A stretch of DNA of 14,642 nt from Euryarchaeota archaeon UBA495 (GTDB lineage Archaea > Thermoplasmatota > Poseidoniia > Poseidoniales > Poseidoniaceae). The stretch lies in assembly GCA_002496845.1 (NCBI GenBank), contig DALQ01000078.1:1-14642 (forward strand), written 5' to 3'. Under the pieces are notes generated by a model, which was not told the origin of the DNA, did not search any database, and worked only from the letters and a program-made list of their open reading frames with translations. Within the stretch, counting starts at the first letter, position 1, and each line of letters opens with the position of its first letter. Below, piece after piece: positions 6,801-14,616 of this stretch. Both the position numbers and the translations under genes were made by a program.

Positions 6801-9800
6801 ATGGCCCAGCGCTCGCTCGCGACCGGACTCGTCCTCCTGCTTCTCTTGAGCACCAGCGGCTTGGCCCTGTCCACGGCTTCCGCAACGGGCGCCCGCTCGA
6901 ACGTATGTGCAGGCCCAATCTGCATCAACGAACTCATTCCAAACCCCGCAGGCTACGACAACGCCACCTATCCGGGAGGCGAATGGGTCGAACTGCTGAA
7001 CGAAGGGTCCACCTCCGTGGACGTGCGTGGGTGGAGCGTGGTCAACGAAGGCGGAAAGTCGCTTGACTTTGACGCGGCCTCCATCGTGGATTACGACGCA
7101 GCCGACAGCGCCTCCTACACGATGGCGCCCGGCGACTACCTCGTCGTGGCCCGCAACGGAGCCTCGGATTTCTACCTCGCCAATTCAGGCGCTCGGAGCC
7201 TCGACCTGCGCAACACGCAGGGCTTCTCTCAGCACCTGGTGACGTGGTCCGGTTCAACCTCGGGCGACAGTTACGAGCGTGACGCCACAACGCCAACCAA
7301 TGATTTGGTCGCAACGGACACCCCCACGCCGGGCCAAGCCAACAACGAAACGCCCACCTTGGAGATCGTCCCTGGCCCCTTCCACATCACCGAAGTCATG
7401 CCCAACCCATGGCCAAGCGCGGACAACGCGACATGGCCCGGCGGCGAATGGGTCGAGATTTACAATCCCGGATCCTCCGCGGTCGACCTGACCGATTGGG
7501 TCGTGGTTGATGCGGCCCTCAACAAACTCAAGCTCGATGGCGACAGCACCTACCTTGCTGACGGCACGACAACCACCACACTGCCGGCAGGAATGCGTGC
7601 TATCGTGGCTCTTAACGGCACCTCGATGCTCAACAATGGGGTCGAACAACTCGACCTATTGTGGCCCAACGAGACCCGTGCACAACGCCTGGGTTGGACC
7701 AGCGCGGACCCAGGGTTTGGCCTCCAGCAAATCCTCAACACCTCATGGGGCGTTGCAGCTTACCCGACGCCGTTCGAAGCCGAGCCAGCGCTCATTCCAA
7801 ACTTGACACGATTGGCTTCCGACGTTCGCTTTGACGAGATTCTTCCCGTCGCTGCCGTCGAAGGCGGTGCCGTAGGCGACACGGAATGGATCGAATTGCA
7901 CAACGCAGGACCCATGGCCGTGGATGTGGCGGGATGGACCGTTCGGGGTGGACTGGACAACGTCACCACCGTGAGCGCGGCCAACCTCGTGCACGACGGC
8001 AGCGGAACCGTCCTTGGCGCTGACGCGCGAGCGCTGCTCCACATGACCGGAGAACACCGGTTGTGGAACTTCACCGACGTGATTCGCCTGATCGACAGCA
8101 GCGGCACCCTTGTGGACACTGCGCATTGGGTCTCTGCACCAACCATGGACGTCAGCCTCGTCCGTGACAGCGACCCCACGTCCCCGTGGATCCCCACGGC
8201 CACACCAACGCCGGGCACCAACGGAAGTGCACCAGAGGATGCAGCCGTCCTGCGCTTCTCAGAACTCATGCCCGACCCGGTGGGCGACAACGATGCCGCA
8301 TGGCCCAGCGGTGCGTGGATTGAGATCATCAACCATGACACCCAAACCGTGGACGTGGCCGGCTGGGGCTTGGTCGCTCCAGGACGGAACATGACCATTG
8401 GAACTGCCCACCTTCCGTTGGCCAGCAGCACCTCCCTCGCACCGGGTGAAATTGCCTTGGTGGCGCTCGGAGCGGACCTGCTGCTCGACGGCTCCAGCGA
8501 AGACTTGGTCGCGTTGGTCACTCCAGACGGACGCGCCGTGGAAGAAGTCGGATGGCTCAGCGTTCCGGAGGGAGAATCCCTCATCTTGGCCAACAGCAGC
8601 CATGCCGGAGCAGGGCCTGACGGCTTGAACCGTGGCGTTGGACCCGGCTGGGACCTCAGCGCATGGCCGACCCCCGGAGAACTCAACCCTGTTTGGCCAG
8701 AATGGACCGACGGTCACGTCCTCCGCATGATGGAAATCATGCCAGACTGTTCCGACGGTACGCCTGCGGGAACGTGGATTGAGGTCATGAACGTCGGAAG
8801 CAGCGACGTCAACGCCAGCCGATGGCGTCTGGTGGACGCCGAAGGACGCTCCTGGTTCGTCCGAGCCGACACCTGGTGGACGCCCAACGCCACCGGTTTG
8901 GTGCTCGCCCCGGGAGAGCGCGGACTCATCCTCGTTGAGAACCAAGATGACGTGCTCGGCACGGTCGTGCTTCACGATCCTGATGCTGCAACGTCGTCCA
9001 CGGCTGACCTCAGCGATGCGACGGCCACCTCATGCCGCAGTTTCATCGATTTGCTGACCCCCACCCTCAGCGCGTGGGCCACACCCGGCCAGCCCGAGCC
9101 CGAAGACACGGCCATGGCTGGACCTGAGGACCTCAGTTTCACGGCCCTCATGCCCGCTGGGAGCCTCGAAGACACCAACGTGGAATTTGTTGAGATTCGA
9201 AACGCTGGCGACAAGCCTGCCGTGCTCGACGGATGGATCCTCGAACGGGTCACATCGGCCACCAACGCCTTCCAAGCGACCATCGCCGACCTGCGCATCG
9301 AGCCAGGTTCCTCCGTGACCCTCAGCGCTGATGCCACCGGCCTCACCGACCTGTGGGACGGGGACGTGGTCAACATGACCGAACACCTCAGCGCTGCGGT
9401 CTTCTTGAACGACGGCGGCGGTGCAGTACGCTTGCTTACCCCGGCCGGAGCCATCGCTGACGTCGTGGTCTGGGGCGATGGCCCCGTGGACGTGGAAGGT
9501 TGGAACGGCGTCTCCGTCGTCCCGCCCCTCACCGGCTTGGACCACTTGGTCTACCTTCGCGGAGACGGTTGCGGTCAGAGCAGCGACACCGACACCGCCG
9601 AGGATTGGAAGCTGCGGTGGACGCGCCTTGGTGCTGCCACGCCCTGCGTGGACGGCACGGTCACGGACCTGACCAACATGCGTCCGCTCATCGCTCCAGA
9701 AGCCGGTCTGCTGGACCTCGTTCGCTGGATTGACGGCGCAACCACCACCCTCGACGTGCACGTCTACCAAATTCACGAACCAAACTTGGTTCATGCGCTG

Positions 9801-11546
9801 ATCCGCGCTGCTGAGCGCAACGTCACGGTCCGTGTCGTGATGGACGCCGGCGATTCGTGGTGGAGTTCCTCCGACATGCGCGCCATCGATGGCGTGGCAG
9901 CCGCACTGACGGATGCAGGCGCTGAAGTCTTGCTCCTCGGGGCCGAAGAAGACGACCCCTATGCGTTCATGCACGCCAAGTTGGCCGTCCGTGACGGGAA
10001 CGAAGTGTGGCTCGGTTCTGGAAACTGGAAGTCCTCGAGTACACCCAAGCCCGGCGACGCAGGGAACCGCGACTGGGGCCTCTTGGTGCAGAGCGCAGAA
10101 TTGGCCGACACCTTGGGAGAACTGCTGGCCATGGACCGCGATGTGGCCAGCGTCTACGTCCGCCCCGCCACCGCTGGAACCCCGAACGGTTGGACCCTCG
10201 ATGCTGCTCAATCGCTGAGCGGAACCGAAGTCGCTGCCGTCGCTGGAACGGCGAACGGCGAGGTCTTGACCTGCCCCGACGATTGCATCCTTGGCCTGGT
10301 GGGCATGCTCGACAACACCCAGAGTGAGGCGCTGCTTTCCCTCCAATACCTCGAGATGGATTGGACCTGGGGATGGGGTGAGAACCCGCTTTTGGCCGCC
10401 ATGCACGATGCAGCCGAACGTGGTGTTCGACTGCGCGTGGCCCTCAACGGCGCGTACTTGGACGACGACATGCAGAGCGTCGTTGACCTCCTCAATGAGG
10501 ACTGGAACGCCACGCAAGGTCACGATGTCGCGGCCGTCATCATGTCGCCAGGCGACAACGTGAGCAAATTGCACAACAAGGGCGCGATCATCGACGGCAC
10601 ATCCGTGCTGATCTCGTCCATCAACTGGGGCGATTCCTCGATGCTGCGCAACCGTGAGGTCGGCCTGCTTGTTCACCACGCTCCGTTGGCCAGCGTCTTC
10701 CACGCTTCGTGGACGGAAGACTGGAACCGCGTGGACGACAGCACGGACTCCGACAACGACGGCTTGCTGGACGCATGGGAACTTGAGCATGGTCTCAACC
10801 GGGCTCGACGCACCGCCACGGGAAGCGTCATCGAAGCCGACCTTGACCCAGACGGTGACAACCTGACTCACCTCGAGGAATTCAACCTTGGAAGCAACCC
10901 GAACAGCAACGACACCGACGGAGATTGCATCTCCGACGACCTCGAAGTGGCCCGTGCTCAGGCGGACCCAAGCGGCCCAAGCGCTGCGGACCGCATCACG
11001 ATGGCCGACGCCGACGGCGACGGTGCCGAAGACCACTTGGCCGAGGGTTGCACAAGCACAGGGACGATCGTGAACGACGACGATGGCGACACGACGACGG
11101 ACGACGAGCAAAACGTCACGTCGCCCGATGATGACGTCGACCTTGACGGCGTGCCCTTCGGTGAAGACCGATGCCCGGCCACACCCCAAGACGATCCAGT
11201 TGACGCCGAAGGATGTTCGGCCGACCAACGCCGAATGCTGCTGAGCGACGGCGAGGAACAAGAAGACGGGTTTGGCTGGTTCCTGCCCGTCATCGGTATC
11301 GTCGGTCTCCTCGTGGTCATCACTGGAGCAATGGGCCTGCGAAAGAACGAGGATGAACCCGACTTGGACACCTCCATGCCGGTGGAAGTGGCGGCGACGA
11401 AGCCGTTGGTGGTCCTTGACGGCCGACCAAGCGATGCCGACCTCCGAGCACGCTTGACCGGATGGGACGACGCGGTCATCGAAGAGCGCCTGAGCGAGGG
11501 GTGGACCCTCGAAGGATTGGTCGAGTACTACGAAAAGCAAGCGTGA
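6801..11546 (+). CDS. Giant surface protein: six lamin-tail domains, two-HKD phospholipase D module, calcium repeats, C-terminal membrane anchor
   Basis: The 1581-residue protein starts with a Sec signal peptide (MAQR plus a Leu-rich core; cleavage near Ala-Ser-Ala, residue 27). Six lamin-tail-type domains follow, starting near residues 41, 194, 342, 484, 641 and 778. Each has the pattern (I/F)xELMPxP, then (G/T)EW(V/I)E(I/L)xN, then a GW strand. Residues about 960-1300 form a phospholipase D fold with both HxKx4D motifs: His1058/Lys1060/Asp1065 and His1258/Lys1260/Asp1265, each followed by a Gly/Ser-x-x-Asn-Trp strand. This implies an active phosphodiesterase (nuclease or phospholipase). Residues about 1313-1465 hold Asp-rich TSP3-like calcium repeats. 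A membrane helix at about 1491-1513 leaves a charged cytoplasmic tail ending in Gly-Trp-Thr-Leu-Glu-Gly-Leu-Val-Glu-Tyr-Tyr. The frame is open from 6591, but that part overlaps the permease gene; the signal peptide chooses ATG 6801. Confidence 0.9.
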   Translation: MAQRSLATGLVLLLLLSTSGLALSTASATGARSNVCAGPICINELIPNPAGYDNATYPGGEWVELLNEGSTSVDVRGWSVVNEGGKSLDFDAASIVDYDAADSASYTMAPGDYLVVARNGASDFYLANSGARSLDLRNTQGFSQHLVTWSGSTSGDSYERDATTPTNDLVATDTPTPGQANNETPTLEIVPGPFHITEVMPNPWPSADNATWPGGEWVEIYNPGSSAVDLTDWVVVDAALNKLKLDGDSTYLADGTTTTTLPAGMRAIVALNGTSMLNNGVEQLDLLWPNETRAQRLGWTSADPGFGLQQILNTSWGVAAYPTPFEAEPALIPNLTRLASDVRFDEILPVAAVEGGAVGDTEWIELHNAGPMAVDVAGWTVRGGLDNVTTVSAANLVHDGSGTVLGADARALLHMTGEHRLWNFTDVIRLIDSSGTLVDTAHWVSAPTMDVSLVRDSDPTSPWIPTATPTPGTNGSAPEDAAVLRFSELMPDPVGDNDAAWPSGAWIEIINHDTQTVDVAGWGLVAPGRNMTIGTAHLPLASSTSLAPGEIALVALGADLLLDGSSEDLVALVTPDGRAVEEVGWLSVPEGESLILANSSHAGAGPDGLNRGVGPGWDLSAWPTPGELNPVWPEWTDGHVLRMMEIMPDCSDGTPAGTWIEVMNVGSSDVNASRWRLVDAEGRSWFVRADTWWTPNATGLVLAPGERGLILVENQDDVLGTVVLHDPDAATSSTADLSDATATSCRSFIDLLTPTLSAWATPGQPEPEDTAMAGPEDLSFTALMPAGSLEDTNVEFVEIRNAGDKPAVLDGWILERVTSATNAFQATIADLRIEPGSSVTLSADATGLTDLWDGDVVNMTEHLSAAVFLNDGGGAVRLLTPAGAIADVVVWGDGPVDVEGWNGVSVVPPLTGLDHLVYLRGDGCGQSSDTDTAEDWKLRWTRLGAATPCVDGTVTDLTNMRPLIAPEAGLLDLVRWIDGATTTLDVHVYQIHEPNLVHALIRAAERNVTVRVVMDAGDSWWSSSDMRAIDGVAAALTDAGAEVLLLGAEEDDPYAFMHAKLAVRDGNEVWLGSGNWKSSSTPKPGDAGNRDWGLLVQSAELADTLGELLAMDRDVASVYVRPATAGTPNGWTLDAAQSLSGTEVAAVAGTANGEVLTCPDDCILGLVGMLDNTQSEALLSLQYLEMDWTWGWGENPLLAAMHDAAERGVRLRVALNGAYLDDDMQSVVDLLNEDWNATQGHDVAAVIMSPGDNVSKLHNKGAIIDGTSVLISSINWGDSSMLRNREVGLLVHHAPLASVFHASWTEDWNRVDDSTDSDNDGLLDAWELEHGLNRARRTATGSVIEADLDPDGDNLTHLEEFNLGSNPNSNDTDGDCISDDLEVARAQADPSGPSAADRITMADADGDGAEDHLAEGCTSTGTIVNDDDGDTTTDDEQNVTSPDDDVDLDGVPFGEDRCPATPQDDPVDAEGCSADQRRMLLSDGEEQEDGFGWFLPVIGIVGLLVVITGAMGLRKNEDEPDLDTSMPVEVAATKPLVVLDGRPSDADLRARLTGWDDAVIEERLSEGWTLEGLVEYYEKQA

Positions 11547-11547
11547 G

Positions 11548-11556
11548 GTTTGAAAC
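11548..11556 (+). promoter_or_regulatory. Possible TATA-like element before the Bax inhibitor-like gene
   Basis: GTTTGAAAC, a palindromic AT-richer stretch, is centred about 27 bases before ATG 11579. That ATG also lacks a good Shine-Dalgarno site. It could be an internal promoter for a leaderless message. Only sequence and spacing support it. Confidence 0.25.
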
Positions 11557-11578
11557 CGACCGCCTCACTCCTTGGACC

Positions 11579-12343
11579 ATGTCCGGGAATCCAGTGCTCA
11601 ACGATCGACGCTTCACGACCATCGCGCATTCGGTACCAGCCGAAGGCGTGATGACCATCGAAGGGGCTTTGCGAAAGGCCTCCATTCTGTTTGGCGCCCT
11701 TCTGCTCGGCATGCTTCTCATGTTCGGCGCCTACGCTGCGTTGGACGCGAGCACTGCAGGCGCAGGCCTTGCACTGGCGAGCGTCACCACCGTGATCGGC
11801 GGCATTGGAGCGTTCATCCTTGTCATCGGACTGGTTTTTGTTCGACCAAAGGGGACACCGGTCTTCGCCATGACCGCCTACGTTGGCCTTGAAATCCTCT
11901 TCCTGTCGGGATTGACCTACGTGATGGAGGCCTTCTATCCGGGCATCGCGCTCCAGGCCGGTCTCGTGACGGCAGGCATCACGGGCATGATGACCTTCCT
12001 CTACACGTCCCGAACCATTCGCGTGGGACCACGGTTCAACATGGTGATGGCCGCGCTTGTGGGCACCGTGATGTTCGTCTACGTCGGCCAGATGTTGCTC
12101 TATTTCATCGGGGGCGTGACGATTCCCTTCATCCACGGCAGCGGCCTGATTGGCATTGGTTTCAGCGTCATCATCGTGACAATCGCCTCCTTCACCCTCC
12201 TCAGCGACTTTTACTTCATTGAAACCGGAGCGGCCAACGGCTACCCGAAGCACATGGAATGGTGGGCGGCCTTCGGGCTTGTGATGAGCGTCGTGTGGAT
12301 CTACGTCGAAGTCATCCGACTCATCTCCAAACTCCGAGAGTGA
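11579..12343 (+). CDS. Bax inhibitor-1 / YccA-type multipass membrane protein
   Basis: The 254-residue product begins Met-Ser-Gly-Asn-Pro-Val-Leu-Asn, the usual opening of the BaxI_1/YccA-like branch of the Bax inhibitor-1 superfamily. It has about seven hydrophobic segments from residue 34 to 246. The conserved C-terminal region is present: Asp-Phe-Tyr-Phe-Ile-Glu at 210-215 and Met-Glu-Trp-Trp-Ala-Ala-Phe-Gly-Leu near 226-234, followed by the last helix with Trp-Ile-Tyr-Val-Glu-Val. Superfamily members are linked to calcium leak and to membrane protease control in bacteria; the role in archaea is not established. The open frame extends back to 11462, but ATG 11579 matches the family N-terminus and avoids overlapping the preceding gene, whose stop is 32 bases away. 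A GTG at 11543, overlapping that stop, is an alternative start. Confidence 0.88.
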   Translation: MSGNPVLNDRRFTTIAHSVPAEGVMTIEGALRKASILFGALLLGMLLMFGAYAALDASTAGAGLALASVTTVIGGIGAFILVIGLVFVRPKGTPVFAMTAYVGLEILFLSGLTYVMEAFYPGIALQAGLVTAGITGMMTFLYTSRTIRVGPRFNMVMAALVGTVMFVYVGQMLLYFIGGVTIPFIHGSGLIGIGFSVIIVTIASFTLLSDFYFIETGAANGYPKHMEWWAAFGLVMSVVWIYVEVIRLISKLRE

Positions 12344-12355
12344 ACTGCACAGGCT

Positions 12356-12360
12356 GGTGG
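12356..12360 (+). promoter_or_regulatory. Ribosome site choosing the oxygenase start
   Basis: GGTGG lies five bases before ATG 12366. This favours ATG over the in-frame GTG at 12357, which would lie inside the ribosome site. Confidence 0.5.
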
Positions 12361-12365
12361 CGCTC

Positions 12366-13316
12366 ATGACACGAACCTTGGCCGTCTGCGACCTGCGGGA
12401 CTGGCATGAAGGCGGCGAGGCGCGAGAACGCTTCGTCACCACCATGGGAGACGCGCTGAAGGACATCGGCTTCTTCGCCCTGACCGGTCATGGCCTTTCT
12501 GCGGCAGCCATCGACCAAGCCTACGCCACCATCGGGCGCTTCTTCCATTTGGACGACGCCACAAAACGGAGCTACGAACGCGCCGACATGTTCCGGCAAC
12601 GCGGCTACACGCCGTACGGTGTCGAACACGCCAAGGACAATCCAGAACCAGACCTCAAGGAATTCTGGCAAACCGGACGTACCTTGCCGGACGGGCATCC
12701 TTCGCAGGGTGCCTTCCCTCGAAACTTCTGGCCGAACGCGGACGTCCCGGAATTTGAAGGCCACATCGACGGACTCTACCAAGCGATGGAACGCATGTCC
12801 GTGGATCTCTTGAGCGCCGCTTCGCTGTACCTCGGCGAAGCCAGCGGTTGGTTGCCCGACATGGCGCAAGACGGTAACACCATTCTCCGCGTGATCCACT
12901 ACCCTGAATTGGCCCCAGACACGCCCCCGGGAGCCGTTCGAAGCGCTCAGCACGAGGACATCAACCTCCTGACGCTTCTCGTGGGAGCCACCGCCGATGG
13001 CCTCCAGGTCATGGACCACGACGGCTCATGGATCGAAGTGGAAGGCAACCACGACCACATCATCGTCGACAGCGGCGACATGCTGCAGAACCTCACCAAC
13101 GGGCTGTTCAAATCCACCACCCATCGGGTGGTCAATCCTCCTGACGCCGCCACAGAACGCTACTCCATGCCCATGTTCGTCCATCCGCGAGGCGACGTGG
13201 ACCTCACGCCCCGTCCGAAATTCGTGGCGATGACCGGTGGGGAAGCACAGTATCCCTCCATCTTGGCGGACGACTACCTGCACCAACGGCTCGTGGAAAT
13301 CGGGCTGGCGTCCTGA
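12366..13316 (+). CDS. 2-oxoglutarate/Fe(II)-dependent oxygenase, isopenicillin N synthase-like
   Basis: The 316-residue soluble protein has the two-part layout of the isopenicillin N synthase/flavone synthase family. The N-terminal DIOX_N-like region contains Asp-Ile-Gly-Phe-Phe-Ala-Leu-Thr-Gly-His-Gly at 33-43. In the catalytic core, the iron ligands are His196 and Asp198 (His-Glu-Asp) and His253 in Ser-Thr-Thr-His-Arg-Val-Val. Arg265-Tyr-Ser267 is the R-x-S motif that binds the 2-oxoglutarate carboxylate, and Gly-Asp-Met-Leu with Leu-Thr-Asn-Gly precedes the third ligand. All catalytic residues are intact, so an active oxygenase is likely. The family acts on amino acids, small metabolites or nucleobases, and the substrate cannot be read from the sequence. 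It lies 22 bases after the Bax-type gene and six bases before the phosphorylase gene, in one transcription unit. Confidence 0.9.
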   Translation: MTRTLAVCDLRDWHEGGEARERFVTTMGDALKDIGFFALTGHGLSAAAIDQAYATIGRFFHLDDATKRSYERADMFRQRGYTPYGVEHAKDNPEPDLKEFWQTGRTLPDGHPSQGAFPRNFWPNADVPEFEGHIDGLYQAMERMSVDLLSAASLYLGEASGWLPDMAQDGNTILRVIHYPELAPDTPPGAVRSAQHEDINLLTLLVGATADGLQVMDHDGSWIEVEGNHDHIIVDSGDMLQNLTNGLFKSTTHRVVNPPDAATERYSMPMFVHPRGDVDLTPRPKFVAMTGGEAQYPSILADDYLHQRLVEIGLAS

Positions 13317-13321
13317 GGTGG
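13314..13321 (+). promoter_or_regulatory. Ribosome site overlapping the oxygenase stop codon
   Basis: TGAGGTGG includes the TGA stop of the oxygenase gene and a good match to the archaeal anti-Shine-Dalgarno sequence. Only about two bases separate GAGGTG from ATG 13323. The next codon, GTG 13326, has a more usual spacing of five, so it could be the true start. Translation of the two genes is probably coupled. Confidence 0.5.
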
Positions 13322-13322
13322 C

Positions 13323-14609
13323 ATGGTGACGACGTACAGCGTGCCTGACCTCATCGCGTGGAAACGCGACGGACACGCGTTCGATGAAGCGATGATTCAG
13401 CGTTTCATCGAGGGATTGCTCTGCGGCGACGTGGCTCCTGAGCAAGTTGGCGCTTGGCTGATGGCGTGCCAACTCCAAGGGCTCTCGCCGGCCGAAACGG
13501 CGCTTCTGACCAAACACATGGCCACCTCCGGCGCCACCTTCGAAGCCACACAGGGACGTGCGGACAAACACTCCACCGGAGGCGTGGGCGACAAAATGAG
13601 CCTCATCCTCGCGCCATGCCTTGCGGCGTCCGGCATGGTGGTTCCAATGCTGGCCGGACGAGGGTTGGCGCACACCGGGGGCACCATCGACAAACTCGAG
13701 GCCATCCCTGGCTTCAACACGGGACTGACCCTCGACCAAATGCGCACCAACCCCTGTTTCATCAGCCGGCAAACCGAGGGAATCGCGCCCGCAGACCGCA
13801 TTCTCTACGCAGCACGTGACGTGACTGCCACGGTCCCGCACATTGGACTGATCACCGCCTCGATCGTTTCAAAGAAATTCGCAGAGGGCTTGGAACGCCT
13901 TGTCCTCGACGTCAAGTGCGGTCGTGCTGCCTTCATGCAGACCCTCGACGAAGCACGCGCATTGGCGCATTCCATGGTCCAGGTTGGCAGCGCATTGGGC
14001 ATGAACGTCACCGCTCAAATCACGTCCATGGACCACCCCATTGGGCGGTGGCTCGGCAACGCGCATGAGGTCGCCGAAACCGTGGCGTGTTTGCACGGCG
14101 AAGGGCCGGCCGACACCATGGAACTCGTTCGCATGCAAGGCGCTGCGTTGGGGGCCGACGTGGATGCGGTCATCGCCGATGGTTCGGCCAAGCAAGCCTT
14201 TGCAGCGATGTGCACGCGCCAAGGCGTGGACGAAAATACGGTCGCTTCGCTGCTTGAAGACCCGTGGTCGGTGCTTCCACGAGGACGCACAAGGACGACC
14301 GTCACCGCCGCCTCGGCGGGGTGGGTCAGGGACATCGATGCGCTTGCCCTCGGTCGCTTCCTCGTCAGCATCGGCGCAGGCAGAACGCATCCTGCCGATG
14401 TATTGGACCTTGGCGCAGGCATCGAACTCGCGGCCAAGGTCGGTGACTGGGTCGAAGCCGGTGACGCCTTGTTCCACGTCGATCACAATGCGGACGGCCC
14501 TCTTCCTGATGTGAGCGCTGCCTTCGTCGTTGACGGAAGCGTTCAGGTCCACGCTCTCGCCAGCAGGCTTCTCGAAACCGTGAACATCGACGACGTCATG
14601 GTGACGTGA
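13323..14609 (+). CDS. deoA: Pyrimidine nucleoside (thymidine) phosphorylase, bacterial DeoA/Pdp type
   Basis: The enzyme splits thymidine, or pyrimidine nucleosides generally, with phosphate to the free base and (deoxy)ribose 1-phosphate. The 428-residue length fits bacterial DeoA (440 in E. coli) rather than archaeal AMP phosphorylases, which are about 500 with an N-terminal extension. The phosphate site Lys82-His-Ser-Thr-Gly-Gly is intact. The family signature is at 111-126, Ala-Gly-Arg-Gly-Leu-Ala-His-Thr-Gly-Gly-Thr and on to Lys-Leu-Glu, with Ala111 where Ser is usual. Arg165, Ser180 and Lys184 have the same spacing as the base-binding Arg171/Ser186/Lys190 of E. coli. The glycine-rich Lys-Val-Gly-Ser-Gly-Ala-Phe-Met of E. 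coli is here Lys-Cys-Gly-Arg-Ala-Ala-Phe-Met. The C-terminal domain is present, and the gene ends the plus-strand run. deoA is used by homology; specificity for thymidine over uridine is not shown. Confidence 0.9.
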   Translation: MVTTYSVPDLIAWKRDGHAFDEAMIQRFIEGLLCGDVAPEQVGAWLMACQLQGLSPAETALLTKHMATSGATFEATQGRADKHSTGGVGDKMSLILAPCLAASGMVVPMLAGRGLAHTGGTIDKLEAIPGFNTGLTLDQMRTNPCFISRQTEGIAPADRILYAARDVTATVPHIGLITASIVSKKFAEGLERLVLDVKCGRAAFMQTLDEARALAHSMVQVGSALGMNVTAQITSMDHPIGRWLGNAHEVAETVACLHGEGPADTMELVRMQGAALGADVDAVIADGSAKQAFAAMCTRQGVDENTVASLLEDPWSVLPRGRTRTTVTAASAGWVRDIDALALGRFLVSIGAGRTHPADVLDLGAGIELAAKVGDWVEAGDALFHVDHNADGPLPDVSAAFVVDGSVQVHALASRLLETVNIDDVMVT

Positions 14610-14616
14610 ACCTTAA

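Noticed and set aside
5890..6918. 342-codon minus-strand frame across the end of the permease gene
   Set aside because: Its composition is His/Gly/Asp-rich without hydrophobic segments or motifs, and it is fully antisense to well-supported genes.
9030..11540. 836-codon open frame on the minus strand
   Set aside because: It lies opposite the PLD and calcium-repeat part of the 1581-residue gene. Its translation is rich in His, Val and Gly with no domain, as expected of an antisense shadow in GC-rich coding DNA.
11462..11578. Upstream extension of the Bax inhibitor-like gene
   Set aside because: It overlaps the end of the preceding gene and is Arg-rich. The family-typical N-terminus begins at ATG 11579.
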